Below, piece after piece: positions 6,615 through 15,469 of a stretch of DNA of 64,000 nucleotides. Source of the stretch: CBFGRV01 sp965651265 (lineage in GTDB: Bacteria; Bacteroidota; Rhodothermia; Rhodothermales; VXPQ01); assembly GCA_965651265.1 (NCBI GenBank), contig CBFGRV010000004.1, forward strand, positions 45,112-109,111, written 5' to 3'. Position numbers and translations under genes: made by a program. The notes beneath the pieces were generated by a model. The model had not been told where the DNA came from and made no database searches. It was given only the letters and a program-made list of their open reading frames with translations. Within the stretch, counting starts at the first letter, position 1, and each line of letters opens with the position of its first letter.

Positions 6615-7760
6615 TTATTCGAGGCTCCCTACTGTGGGGGCCGCCATGGACGGAAGTGGGTCCAGGCTTGTCGCGCCACGGGCTTTTCGATCCGAGGTGT
6701 GGCGGGCGATCACCCGCTCGATACAGTCGACGGCCTGATCGTTTCCACAGGTCACGCGGCCGCGAAGCCGCGACGCGAACTGTGATTCTCGAGCCAAAAA
6801 ACTCGTTATGTCTTCGGCCGTGAGCGCACGATCCAGGACGGCGGCGCCAAGCCCCTCTCGTTCGAGAAACAGGGCGTTGAGTGCTTGCTCAAACACACCT
6901 CGATTCGGTACCACGAGTAGCGGTTTACCCAGGTAGAGGGCCTCACTGGTCAGCGTAAAGCCGGCCGTCGAGAGGACGGCCCTGCTCGAGGCCAGATCTT
7001 CTAAGAACTCTTCGATGCAGGGTTCTTTGAATTTGACGTTTGGATAGCGCGACGTCGACTCGGGTGGGGTGAAGTTGTACACAATGAACTGCGCGTCGAT
7101 GCTGCGGAGCACCTGAAGCACATGCTCGGCGCCTTCCGTGCTGTTGTAGTAGACAAGGATGTGCTCACCCTGGACCGGAATGAGCTTCTGGACGGCCGGC
7201 CGAATGATCGGTGGGACGAGCGTGGTGTTGGATGGATGCCGTACTTCCGGGAAAAAGAAGGATGTGATCAATACGTGCTCCGGATGCTTCGGCACGATGA
7301 GCCGCACCGCGAGGGAGGTAAGCATAGCCTCGAACCGGAACTTCGGCGGCAGGCTGTAGCGCGTCTCCGTGACGATCTGCTGGTGGTTGAACGAGATGAC
7401 CGGCAGGTTCATCCGCGCCGCGGCTCGGTGGGAGAACGCCTCGAAGTCGGTGACGACGAGATCCGGATCGTACATCGCGAACTGCGTGGCCAGGTCGGAT
7501 ACGATCTGGTCAAGGTTCACGATCTGGCTCCAGTTACGCCGCAGCGTCTGCAGCACGCGTACCTCATTCCCTTCGACGATCTGTCGCAGGGGCGGAACCG
7601 GGATCACGGGCTCTTCCTTGCTGGCAAGGATCTCTCGCGCCGTCCCGCCACAGCAGAACACGATTTCGTGGCCGCGTGCACGGAGCGCGTCGGAAATCGC
7701 CATGACACGAGACGCGTGGCCGCGGCCCTGTCCACTCAATGCGTAGATGATCCTCGCCAT
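6615..7760 (-). CDS. GT-B fold glycosyltransferase (MurG/UDP-glycosyltransferase-like)
   Basis: 381 residues from the chosen ATG. The N-terminus ALSGQGRGHASRVMAISDAL is the Gly-rich acceptor loop of MurG/MGDG-synthase-like enzymes. The C-terminal half has the donor-site pattern STAGFTLTSEALYLGKPLLVVP (~295-316) and a following Q/N-containing loop. Transfers a hexose to a lipid or cell-surface acceptor, specificity unknown. I placed the start at MARIIYAL; the upstream in-frame ATGs add a Ser/Cys-rich segment unlike the family. Position between the par genes and a sphingolipid-like module makes glycosylation of that lipid possible, although a terminator separates it from spt. Confidence 0.75.
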   Translation of the reverse strand: MARIIYALSGQGRGHASRVMAISDALRARGHEIVFCCGGTAREILASKEEPVIPVPPLRQIVEGNEVRVLQTLRRNWSQIVNLDQIVSDLATQFAMYDPDLVVTDFEAFSHRAAARMNLPVISFNHQQIVTETRYSLPPKFRFEAMLTSLAVRLIVPKHPEHVLITSFFFPEVRHPSNTTLVPPIIRPAVQKLIPVQGEHILVYYNSTEGAEHVLQVLRSIDAQFIVYNFTPPESTSRYPNVKFKEPCIEEFLEDLASSRAVLSTAGFTLTSEALYLGKPLLVVPNRGVFEQALNALFLEREGLGAAVLDRALTAEDITSFLARESQFASRLRGRVTCGNDQAVDCIERVIARHTSDRKARGATSLDPLPSMAAPTVGSLE

Positions 7761-7907
7761 AAGTACTCGGTGTGCCGATCTTCGGCAGCCTCCGTTCGAG
7801 CATGGGTTAGTGGATGATTCCGACTCGAGGGGGCGCGAAGCCGGCCACCCGCCGTACATGATCACGCTCCTACGGTTTCACTTCCCCAAAGGTTCGTAGG
7901 CGGATCG

Positions 7908-8519
7908 TTACGGCCGCAAATGCAGGGTGGCGGTCACACCGGCAGGCGTTGCGCCGATCCCGAGGGTCAAATCCTCTCCGACATCGAAGTCCAGCAGATG
8001 CGCGTTTACATAGGCATCGAGGATGCTGAGCCCGTAGAATAAGCCGATCCCAATGTACAAAAGGTCACGGTTGCGCCGGAGATTGTCGCGACTCTGGCGA
8101 AAAGCCCCCTCGAGTTGCGGTCCACGTTCCTCGGGAATCCCGAGCTCGTTGAGCAGTCGACGATAGTCGGCCTCGTACCGCGGCGTCGTGTTCGTACCGG
8201 AGACGTAGTGGTAGGCGTGCCGGTACAGCAGATATCGATGGTTTACGTAGAGAGCGGAGGCCGTGAGACCGGCCAGACCTCCCCAGACAATGGGTACCTT
8301 GTAGTACTGCCGATTATAGAACTGTCCCCATCCGGGAACGGCGGCAGCTCTCCAGAGTGCTCCACGCGGTGAATGGCGCGCTCCGACCGGCTCTGCAGGG
8401 ATGGTCTGGGCCTGCGCCGGAGTCGACCCGAGGAGCACGATTAGCGCAATCGCGGCCGTCGTCCGAAGAGCCAAATGCGGACCCGTGGGGGGCCGCGACC
8501 CGAATTGGAGAGTCCTCAT
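7908..8519 (-). CDS. DUF5683 membrane-associated protein
   Basis: 203 residues with a signal peptide or N-terminal anchor (hydrophobic core ~18-36, cleavage near AQA). It then has the characteristic AAVPGWGQFYNRQYYKVPIVWGG segment (two pieces around residues 57-80) and a further hydrophobic helix near ~150. This family regularly sits downstream of parAB in Bacteroidota; its function is not established. It overlaps the parB stop by 4 nt (ATGA), so translation is probably coupled. Confidence 0.8.
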   Translation of the reverse strand: MRTLQFGSRPPTGPHLALRTTAAIALIVLLGSTPAQAQTIPAEPVGARHSPRGALWRAAAVPGWGQFYNRQYYKVPIVWGGLAGLTASALYVNHRYLLYRHAYHYVSGTNTTPRYEADYRRLLNELGIPEERGPQLEGAFRQSRDNLRRNRDLLYIGIGLFYGLSILDAYVNAHLLDFDVGEDLTLGIGATPAGVTATLHLRP

Positions 8520-9448
8520 AGCGGGAGGATCAACTCCAGCAGACGCTCCAGATCTTCATCTGAGTAATATTCGATCTCGATCTGGCCGCTGCCGCCCCTA
8601 TGCTTGATGCGAACTTGCGTGCCCAGGTGGCTGCGAAGGCGTGATTCATACTCACGCACCTGCAGCGATTCACGATCCGTGCCGGGAGGTTGAAGTACGT
8701 GAGGTGATCGATCCGGCCTGCCAGGGGTTGCCTCGAGGGACTCCCGCCACTTCCGGACGCGCTGCTCGACCTCCCTGACCGAAAGCTCGAGACGCTCGAT
8801 CTCATCGATCAGCCGCGCCTGGACGACTTCATCCTCCACATTGATCAGCGCACGGGCATGGCCTACGGTCACGGTTCCATCGCGGAGACTGGCCTGGATA
8901 CGGGGAGGCAGCTTCAGCAGCCGAAGGAAATTCGTGACCGTCGCCCGGCCCTTTCCGACCTTTCGTGCGACCTGCTCCTGCGTGAGTCCGCATTCGTCGA
9001 TGAGTCGCTGATACCCCAGTGCCACCTCGAGCGGGTTAAGCTCCTCGCGCTGGATGTTCTCTACGATGGCCATCTCGAGCATGGCCTCCGTGTCGGCTTC
9101 TCGGACGTACGCGGGAACGCGTCTTAATCCGGCCTGCCGAGCCGCGCGCCACCTTCGCTCGCCGGAGATGATCTCGAAACCGCCCTCCGCCTCGCGGACG
9201 GTGATTGGCTGGATCACGCCCAACTCCCGGATGGATGCCGCCAGCTCCTCGAGTGCATCTTCATCAAACGTCGACCGGGGTTGGTAGGGGTTTGGTCGAA
9301 TTGCGGCGACATCGATCTCGGCGACACGTCCGACCAGGTGTTGCCGCTGCGGCCGATCGGACACGACGACACTCATTTCCCCTGCTTCCTCCTGCGGGGG
9401 CAGGATGGCGCTTAGACCCCTGCCGAGTGCCGCCTTCTTAGCTGCCAT
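8516..9448 (-). CDS. parB: Chromosome-partitioning protein ParB
   Basis: 310 residues. Binds parS and spreads to form the partition complex. Order: a basic N-terminus with GRGLSAILPP, the ParB/Srx CTPase domain with IRPNPYQPR (~50-58) and the GERRWRAAR motif (~95-103), a helix-turn-helix region (LTQEQVARKVGKGRATVTNFLRLL in two helices, ~150-173), and a C-terminal dimerisation segment. It lies 21 nt after parA. I found no canonical parS (GTTTCACGTGAAAC core) in the window. Confidence 0.95.
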   Translation of the reverse strand: MAAKKAALGRGLSAILPPQEEAGEMSVVVSDRPQRQHLVGRVAEIDVAAIRPNPYQPRSTFDEDALEELAASIRELGVIQPITVREAEGGFEIISGERRWRAARQAGLRRVPAYVREADTEAMLEMAIVENIQREELNPLEVALGYQRLIDECGLTQEQVARKVGKGRATVTNFLRLLKLPPRIQASLRDGTVTVGHARALINVEDEVVQARLIDEIERLELSVREVEQRVRKWRESLEATPGRPDRSPHVLQPPGTDRESLQVREYESRLRSHLGTQVRIKHRGGSGQIEIEYYSDEDLERLLELILPL

Positions 9449-9469
9449 GCTGATGGGGGATAGGTGCGC

Positions 9470-10351
9470 TTAATTCGCGAATCCGTTCGTAGCGGCGGGA
9501 GGATGTGTGAACGAGCTTCCGCTCTGACGCCTCTCCGAGCGCCCCACGGCGGCTCCGGCCGGGGCCTCTTCCCCCGCGTCGCCCCGTCGATTCGCATGCC
9601 GAATGATCTCACCTGCCAGGGCAATATAGTTTCGGGCACCCACGCAGGTCGCATCGTAAAGAAGCACAGGCTTTCCGAAACTTGGCGCCTCCGAGAGCCT
9701 CACATTTCGCTGAATGATCGTCTTGAAGACGCGCTCACCGAAATACCGCCGGACCTCTTCGGCAACTTGATTGGAAAGGCGCAGTCGCGTGTCGAACATA
9801 GTGAGCAAGACGCCTTCGATCTCGAGTTCTCTGTTCAGGTGCTGTCGCACTATCTTGATCGTGTTCAGCAACTGGCCGAGTCCCTCGAGCGCGAAGTACT
9901 CGGCCTGCACGGGAATGAGCACGGAGTCCGACGCGGTAAGGGCATTGACCGTGAGTAGACCGAGCGACGGGGGACAGTCGATCACGACGAAGTCGTACCC
10001 ATGCCGAACTTGCGCGACGGCCCTCTTGAGGATTCGTTCGCGCTCGGGTACATCCACCATCTCGATCTCCGCGCCCACGAGGTTGATGTGGCTGGGCACG
10101 ACGTCCAGATAGGGCATTTCGGTGGAGCGGATCGTCTCCTCGATCGGGAGGTCGCCGATCAGAACCTCATAAATGGAGTGTCCGGGTGACTTGTGGTCGA
10201 TGCCGATTCCCGACGTGCCGTTGGCCTGCGGGTCGATGTCGATGAGTAGGGTTGAGTGCTCCGTCGCTGCAAGGGAAGCAGCCAGATTGATCGACGTCGT
10301 CGTCTTGCCTACACCCCCCTTCTGGTTGGCAACCGAGATGACTTTACCCAT
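9470..10351 (-). CDS. parA: Chromosome-partitioning ATPase ParA
   Basis: 293 residues. Deviant Walker A ATPase that positions ParB-bound origins on the nucleoid. The P-loop is QKGGVGKTT (~9-17) with the signature Lys, Walker A' is LLIDIDPQAN (~35-44), and Walker B is FVVIDCPPSLG (~121-131). The C-terminal ~35 residues are a low-complexity Ala/Gly/Ser tail not typical of the core. First gene of the parA-parB-DUF5683 unit; a DnaA-box-like 9-mer lies 135 bp upstream. Confidence 0.95.
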   Translation of the reverse strand: MGKVISVANQKGGVGKTTTSINLAASLAATEHSTLLIDIDPQANGTSGIGIDHKSPGHSIYEVLIGDLPIEETIRSTEMPYLDVVPSHINLVGAEIEMVDVPERERILKRAVAQVRHGYDFVVIDCPPSLGLLTVNALTASDSVLIPVQAEYFALEGLGQLLNTIKIVRQHLNRELEIEGVLLTMFDTRLRLSNQVAEEVRRYFGERVFKTIIQRNVRLSEAPSFGKPVLLYDATCVGARNYIALAGEIIRHANRRGDAGEEAPAGAAVGRSERRQSGSSFTHPPAATNGFAN

Positions 10352-10485
10352 GGACTACGTGTCTTGCTGACGAGCGTCGGCGAGCGGCCCCAATCTATGA
10401 AGAAACGCCGTGGTAAGCCAGCATTTTGCAGGTTCAGCCGTGTCGTATCCGCGAAGTATGGCAGGGTTTCATCGTCTCAGCAACT

Positions 10486-10494
10486 TGTGGATAA
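10486..10494 (-). promoter_or_regulatory. Consensus DnaA-box 9-mer upstream of parA
   Basis: TGTGGATAA, the reverse complement of the DnaA box TTATCCACA, lies in the 265-bp intergenic space between the divergent parA and uvrD genes. Only one perfect copy is present and there is no obvious AT-rich unwinding element. It is therefore more likely regulatory, or chance, than an origin. Confidence 0.35.
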
Positions 10495-10616
10495 TCAAGG
10501 ATTTGTACGCGACCTGTTGAAGAGGGTTGTAAATCTCCGTTTACTCGGAGCGGCGGCTTCCTTAACGTGTACAAGGTGATGTTCAGCGCGCCTCTCCTTT
10601 ACGTTCAGATCGCACT

Positions 10617-12746
10617 GTGACCCGTCGTTTCGTCCTTTCGTCGGATCGTCCTGCACCAGCGGAGCCGACGCTCTCGATCGATTACAGGGCTGCCCTGAAT
10701 GAGCAGCAATACGCCGCGGCGACGGCCGGCGGTGGGCCGGTGCTTGTCGTTGCGGGGGCCGGTACAGGGAAGACGCGTACGCTGGTGTATCGCGTGGCTT
10801 ATCTGGTGGAGACCGGAATCGAGCCGGAACAGATCGTGTTGCTCACCTTCACCCGCCGCGCGGCACGCGAGATGCTGACGCGGGCGGCGACCCTGCTGGA
10901 CGGGCGCTGCGAGCGCGTCGCCGGCGGCACGTTTCACTCCTTCTGCCTCGGGATTCTCCGCCGACACGCATCTACGATCGGATTCCCGAACAACTTCAAC
11001 ATCCTCGACAGCTCGGATGCGGCCGACGTCGTTGACGTACTGCGCACGGCGAAAGGCTTCAACCGGCTGGATCGTCGATTCCCGAGGAAGAAGTCCATCT
11101 ACTCGATGTTCTCGAGTGCTACGAACCGTGGGGTTCCGCTCTCGGATATCCTCGAGTCGAGATTCCCGCAGTTCGTCGAGTTTGTGAACGAGCTGGACGA
11201 CCTTCGGCTATCGTATGCAGAATACAAACGGCATCACGGTCTGATGGACTACGACGACCTCCTGCTTCGCACGATGGAGGTTTTCGAAACCGACGAAAAC
11301 GTCGAGCGGCTCGTCAGTGCCGGATGCCGTCACGTGCTTGTAGATGAATACCAGGACACGAACCGGCTGCAGGCTGAGCTCGTGCGCCGATTCGCCCGGG
11401 TTCACGGAAACGTGATGGTCGTGGGAGATGATGCGCAAAGCATTTATCGCTTCCGCGGGGCCGACTTCCGCAACATCTTCGAGTTCCCCCAGGCTTTCCC
11501 CGGCACCAACATCCTCAAGCTGGAGAAGAACTACCGGTCGAATCAGCCCATCCTCGACCTGGCCAATCACCTCATCCAAAAGGCATCCCGAAAATATGAG
11601 AAAACGCTACATAGCGACCTGCAGGGAGGCGAGCTCCCCGCCGTAGTGCCCGCGCCCGATGACCGATTCGAAAGCCGATTCGTGGCGCAGATGGTGCTGC
11701 AGTTGCGCGAGCAGGGGATTGCGCTGAATAGAATGGCCGTGCTCTTCCGGAGCAGCCATAATTCGTACGACCTCGAGATCGAGCTCAATCGCTGCAACAT
11801 TCCCTTTGTCAAGTACGGAGGGCTGAAGCTCAGCGAGGCGGCCCACATCAAGGACGCGGCGGCCTACCTCAAGGTGGCGGAGAATCCGATGGATGCGGTC
11901 TCGTGGAACCGCATCCTGCAGCTGATCGACGGCATCGGGCCGAAGACCGCGCACGATCTCATCGAGTGGATCACATCGGCGGAGTCCGAACCGTTCTCGC
12001 TGTCCGAGCGCCCGTTCTCTCCGCGGTACGTGGAGGAGCTCAAGAACTTGTTCGAGATGCTACGCAAGATCCGGAACGAGGACTTGCCGCTCACGGCGCA
12101 AGTGGAGGCAGTCATCACGTATTACGAGCCCATCCTGAAGCGGAAGTATTTCGAGGATTATCCGAAGCGGCTGCAGGATCTCGATCATTTTGTGTCGCTG
12201 GCCGGCAATTTCGAACGACGTGGCGAGTTTCTGTCGTCGATGGCGCTCGACCCCATCGAGCTGACCGCGCTCGATGCGGATCCGACGGATGAAGACGAGG
12301 CGCCGCTCATCCTGTCAACGATCCATTCCGCCAAGGGACTCGAATTCCACTCCGTGTTCATCATCCACGCTCTCGACGGCGTGCTGCCCTCGGGATATGC
12401 CCTGAAGGATCCGGACGCGATCGATGAGGAACTGCGCCTGCTTTACGTAGCCGTCACGCGTGCAGAGGAGAATCTCTTTATCTCGTATCCTATTTTGCAG
12501 TATCGGCGATTTCAGGGGCAGTATATGCCGGAGCCGAGCCGCTTTATCCAGGGTGTTCCCGAGGTGCTGCTCGAGGAGATGCAGTTGGTGGAGGAGGACT
12601 CCAGGCGGGCGCTGCCCGGCGGTGATGCACCGCAACTGTCGGACGGTCCCGATGTGGGAGGGGACGGGGCGCGGGGTCACGGGCTCGATAGCACCGAAGA
12701 GCCGGCCGGGTCGGAGGAGCGCTTCGAGGACGGCCTCCCATTTTGA
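10617..12746 (+). CDS. UvrD/PcrA-family ATP-dependent DNA helicase
   Basis: 709-residue superfamily 1A 3'-5' helicase for repair and fork processing. Visible motifs in order: Q-motif LNEQQYAAA (~28-36), Walker A AGAGTGKT (~46-53), motif II VDEYQDTN (~241-248), motif III GDDAQSIYRFRGA, motif IV region KNYRS, motif V STIHSAKGLEF (~566-576) and motif VI VAVTRAEENLF. Length matches PcrA/UvrD. The start codon is GTG. The C-terminal ~40 residues are acidic and low-complexity. The following GNAT gene overlaps by 1 nt (TGATG). Assignment to UvrD versus PcrA is not possible from sequence alone. Confidence 0.9.
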   Translation: MTRRFVLSSDRPAPAEPTLSIDYRAALNEQQYAAATAGGGPVLVVAGAGTGKTRTLVYRVAYLVETGIEPEQIVLLTFTRRAAREMLTRAATLLDGRCERVAGGTFHSFCLGILRRHASTIGFPNNFNILDSSDAADVVDVLRTAKGFNRLDRRFPRKKSIYSMFSSATNRGVPLSDILESRFPQFVEFVNELDDLRLSYAEYKRHHGLMDYDDLLLRTMEVFETDENVERLVSAGCRHVLVDEYQDTNRLQAELVRRFARVHGNVMVVGDDAQSIYRFRGADFRNIFEFPQAFPGTNILKLEKNYRSNQPILDLANHLIQKASRKYEKTLHSDLQGGELPAVVPAPDDRFESRFVAQMVLQLREQGIALNRMAVLFRSSHNSYDLEIELNRCNIPFVKYGGLKLSEAAHIKDAAAYLKVAENPMDAVSWNRILQLIDGIGPKTAHDLIEWITSAESEPFSLSERPFSPRYVEELKNLFEMLRKIRNEDLPLTAQVEAVITYYEPILKRKYFEDYPKRLQDLDHFVSLAGNFERRGEFLSSMALDPIELTALDADPTDEDEAPLILSTIHSAKGLEFHSVFIIHALDGVLPSGYALKDPDAIDEELRLLYVAVTRAEENLFISYPILQYRRFQGQYMPEPSRFIQGVPEVLLEEMQLVEEDSRRALPGGDAPQLSDGPDVGGDGARGHGLDSTEEPAGSEERFEDGLPF

Positions 12747-13234
12747 TGATGAGCATGCGCACACGAGCCGAGCTTGAGGCCACACCGACGAAGCATGCGG
12801 GGGAACCGCGCATCGTAGCTGTGGACATGGGCGCGCTCGACATCATCCAGGATCTGAACTACCGGATCTTCAACGAGGAACGCGTGATCAATACGTTCCA
12901 GCGCGAGGATCTGTTGATGCTGCTGGCGTTCCTGGAAGATCGACCCGTTGGCTTCAAGATCGGATACCGGGAGAATCGCTTTGTATTTTATAGCGCGAAG
13001 GGTGGCGTGTTGCCTGAATTTCGCCGTCGAGGGCTTGCGCGGCGGATGCTCCACGTGATGATGGACGAAGCCCGGGCGCGCGGCTATCTTCGATTCGCCT
13101 ATGACACGTTCCCGAACAAGGATCAGGGGATGACCATCCTCGGCCTGAACGAGGGATTCCGCGTCATCAAGGCGGACTTCAACAAGACGTATAAGGACTG
13201 GCGGCTTCGCCTCGAGATGCGTCTGAGCGATTGA
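12746..13234 (+). CDS. GNAT family N-acetyltransferase
   Basis: 162 residues with a single GNAT domain. The acetyl-CoA pyrophosphate-binding signature is in VLPEFRRRGLARRML (R-R-x-G-x-A pattern, ~90-104), preceded by the beta strand KGGVL. The substrate is unknown; it may be a protein N-terminus or a small amine. The start overlaps the uvrD stop as TGATG, which implies translational coupling. Two more in-frame ATG codons lie within 10 nt. Confidence 0.85.
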   Translation: MMSMRTRAELEATPTKHAGEPRIVAVDMGALDIIQDLNYRIFNEERVINTFQREDLLMLLAFLEDRPVGFKIGYRENRFVFYSAKGGVLPEFRRRGLARRMLHVMMDEARARGYLRFAYDTFPNKDQGMTILGLNEGFRVIKADFNKTYKDWRLRLEMRLSD

Positions 13235-13253
13235 CGGGTCGAGGTCAGATCCA

Positions 13254-13412
13254 CTAAAACAAGGCGTACACGAACGGTGCCAATGCCGAGCCCTGCGTGG
13301 CCACGATCAGCAAACTCAACAGAACGAGCACGATCACGATCGGTGCGAGCCAGTATTTTTTCCGCACCCGGAGGAAGCTCCAGAACTCGCGGAGGATGGT
13401 CACCTTCGACAT
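13254..13412 (-). CDS. DUF5989 small single-pass membrane protein
   Basis: A 52-residue gene, easily missed. The product begins MSKVTILREFWSFLRVRKKY and continues with one strongly hydrophobic helix (~24-38) and a short tail ending LAPFVYALF. This matches the small DUF5989 family, often found beside SxtJ-like membrane proteins and carbamoyltransferases in exopolysaccharide loci. Here it is isolated, convergent with the GNAT gene and divergent from rpiA. The basic amphipathic N-terminus should stay cytoplasmic. Function is unknown. Confidence 0.75.
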   Translation of the reverse strand: MSKVTILREFWSFLRVRKKYWLAPIVIVLVLLSLLIVATQGSALAPFVYALF

Positions 13413-13493
13413 GGTACAGCCAACCGAGAAGACGGGAATTGAGTAGGGATAAGGTAGGCATTTTCAGGATGTTCGGGCAAGGCCGGCTGCGGG

Positions 13494-14192
13494 ATGCCTG
13501 AGTTGGATGCCGCCAAGGAGGCCGCCGCGCGGGCGGCCGCGGGCCTCGTCGAAAGTGGAATGCGGCTCGGTCTCGGAACTGGATCGACCACGGCCATCGC
13601 TCTTCGGGAGATTGCCCGCCGAATACGCGAGGAGGGCCTCGATGTGGTAGGCGTCGCCACGTCTGCCGCTGCCGAACATCTTGCGCGCCAAACGGGCATC
13701 CCGCTTTGTACGCTGGATGACGTGGATCATCTGGATCTGGCCCTCGACGGTGCGGATGAAGTGGATCCCGAACTGAACCTGATCAAGGGTCGGGGCGCCG
13801 CGCACACCCGCGAAAAGGTGATCGCCCGCTGTGCGAAGCGTTTTGTGGTGCTGGTGGATGAGTCGAAGTTCGTCGAGCAGCTGGGTACGAGAGCGGCAGT
13901 GCCCGTGGAAGTGTTGCCCATGGCCGTGCGCCCCGTCGAGCGAGAGCTGGTCCGTCTGGGAGCAACGGTCGAGCTTCGAAATGGGAGCCGTAAAGATGGG
14001 CCGGTGGTTACGGACCAGGGATTCTGGATACTGGATGCCAGGTTCGATCACATCGAAAAGCCGTCCGAGCTCGATGTGCTCATCAAGTGCATCCCCGGTG
14101 TGCTCGATCACGGAATTTTTGTGGGGATGGCGACCGATGTGTTTGTCGGCGAAGCGGGCGGAACGCTTCGGCGTATTACGGCCACGCGATAG
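13494..14192 (+). CDS. rpiA: Ribose-5-phosphate isomerase A
   Basis: 232 residues, of the usual length. Interconverts ribose-5-phosphate and ribulose-5-phosphate in the pentose phosphate pathway. All three signature loops are present: GLGTGSTT (~25-32), DGADEVDP (~84-91, with the catalytic Asp) and KGRGAAHTREK (~98-108) with the conserved Glu and Lys. It stands alone. A GGGAGC/GCTCCC hairpin at 14221-14236 follows but lacks its own T-run. Confidence 0.95.
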   Translation: MPELDAAKEAAARAAAGLVESGMRLGLGTGSTTAIALREIARRIREEGLDVVGVATSAAAEHLARQTGIPLCTLDDVDHLDLALDGADEVDPELNLIKGRGAAHTREKVIARCAKRFVVLVDESKFVEQLGTRAAVPVEVLPMAVRPVERELVRLGATVELRNGSRKDGPVVTDQGFWILDARFDHIEKPSELDVLIKCIPGVLDHGIFVGMATDVFVGEAGGTLRRITATR

Positions 14193-14245
14193 GGCTACTC
14201 GACCACAGCGAAGTGATAACGGGAGCCCCGGCTCCCTATCGCGCA

Positions 14246-14280
14246 ACAAAAAACCCCGCCACACGAAGTGCAGCGGGGTT
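14246..14280 (-). terminator. Intrinsic terminator of tonB
   Basis: An 8-bp stem (AACCCCGC at 14252-14259 with GCGGGGTT at 14273-14280), and, read on the minus strand, a T-run after it. Located 20 nt beyond the tonB stop; the stem could also serve rpiA from the other side. Confidence 0.75.
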
Positions 14281-14299
14281 GAGATCCGAACGCGTCGAT

Positions 14300-14962
14300 C
14301 TACTTCAGTTTGAAGGTGATCGGAAGAGACATCTTCACCTTCACAGGCTTGCCGCGCTGCTTGCCCGGCTGGAACTTGGCCTGCTTTACGGCGCGAATGG
14401 CTTCTTCGTCGCAACCGGCGCCGATACCGCGGACAACCTGCGGATCCTGTACATTGCCCTCCTCATCGACGACGAACTGCACGATGACGCGGCCCTCTAC
14501 ACCGGCCTTCTTGGCGATCTCAGGATAGTTGATCTTTTTCTGAATCGCCGCGAGGCCGCCGATGAGCTCCGGCATCTGCTCGACGATCACGAAAATCTCC
14601 GGCTCTTCCTCTACCTCTTCTTCAGGAGGAGGCGGCGGAGGAGGCGTGTTCGCGATCGGCTCGTCAATATCCAGAGCGGCGTCGAGATCCAGTTCGTCAT
14701 CCTCGAGAACCTCGGTGTCAGGGACCTCGATGGGAACCGGCGGTTTCGGCGGTGGAGGAGGCTGCTCGATCTGCTTGGTCTGCTGGATCTCTTCCATCTT
14801 GATCTGCTCCTGTTCCGGCATCACAATCTGGAAATCGTTGTCCGGCGACCAGTCGATCCTGAAGGCAAGGACGAGGATACCCAGCGCCAGAACCAGCCCC
14901 ACCTCAATGTAGAGCGGGTACCGCTTCCGCAGATCGTACTTTTCTTCTTTCCGTACTGCCAT
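14300..14962 (-). CDS. tonB: TonB family energy-transducing protein
   Basis: 220 residues with the classic order: a basic cytoplasmic N-terminus, one membrane helix (~19-34), a Pro/Glu-rich periplasmic spacer with runs of Pro (PPPPPKPP near 68-75 and a longer run near 107-113) and Glu, and a C-terminal TonB domain with the YPEIAKKAGVEGRVIVQF motif (~147-164). It should couple the proton gradient to outer-membrane receptors such as the one encoded at 42.9 kb. It is monocistronic, with its own terminator and a 141-nt upstream gap. Confidence 0.9.
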   Translation of the reverse strand: MAVRKEEKYDLRKRYPLYIEVGLVLALGILVLAFRIDWSPDNDFQIVMPEQEQIKMEEIQQTKQIEQPPPPPKPPVPIEVPDTEVLEDDELDLDAALDIDEPIANTPPPPPPPEEEVEEEPEIFVIVEQMPELIGGLAAIQKKINYPEIAKKAGVEGRVIVQFVVDEEGNVQDPQVVRGIGAGCDEEAIRAVKQAKFQPGKQRGKPVKVKMSLPITFKLK

Positions 14963-15103
14963 GTTTCAGGGTAAAATTTGGATAGGTGGAGGCTGCACTC
15001 CGGCTGAAGATAAGACGTCGTCCAGCCGCAGTACAGGAGTTTGTGAAAAAACTGTGGCGAATTGTACCGGTTCCGTGAAATCTGCCGAGCCGGCGTGGCC
15101 TAT

Positions 15104-15469
15104 TCAGTTCCTAGGTTTAGACGCCTTTTTCGACGAACTCCGTCGGAGACCGTATAAAAAAATGCCCGTGATGAGACCGGCGACATTCGCCACAGCGTCT
15201 GCCGCGCTCGGATCCCGGCCAATGGGGAGGATGCCCTGATAGATTTCGGAACCGACGGCGCAGAGAAGGCCGAAGAGGAAAACCCGGCGGGCAGTGCGCC
15301 GCGAGGCGCCTCCCAGAGCCCAGCTCCATAAGTATCCAAAGCCGGCAAACATCAGGAAATGTCCGATCTTGTCGGCGCTCAGGAGATCCACCTCCGGCAA
15401 TTCGGTGCCCGGAATCGAGCACAGCGCCAGGATGAGCACCGTCCAGAGAGTGGCGGCTGTCTTTCTCAC
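15104..15469 (-). CDS. VanZ-like small membrane protein
   Basis: 121 residues, about four hydrophobic helices, with the VanZ-type features SADKIGHFLMFAGFGYL (~31-47) and EIYQGILPIGRDPSAADAVAN (in two parts, ~75-95). Homologues include a teicoplanin-resistance protein, but most members are uncharacterised and this one should not be read as a resistance gene. The start is GTG and overlaps the nnr stop by 4 nt, placing it last in a coupled operon. Confidence 0.8.
   Translation of the reverse strand: MRKTAATLWTVLILALCSIPGTELPEVDLLSADKIGHFLMFAGFGYLWSWALGGASRRTARRVFLFGLLCAVGSEIYQGILPIGRDPSAADAVANVAGLITGIFLYGLRRSSSKKASKPRN

Noticed and set aside
10352..10616. Replication origin upstream of parA
   Set aside because: Only one DnaA box, no AT-rich unwinding stretch, and no dnaA, dnaN or gidA neighbour.
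15104..15469. Glycopeptide resistance gene (VanZ)
   Set aside because: Only the widespread VanZ-like fold is present, with no van ligase or regulator; most such proteins are unrelated to resistance.
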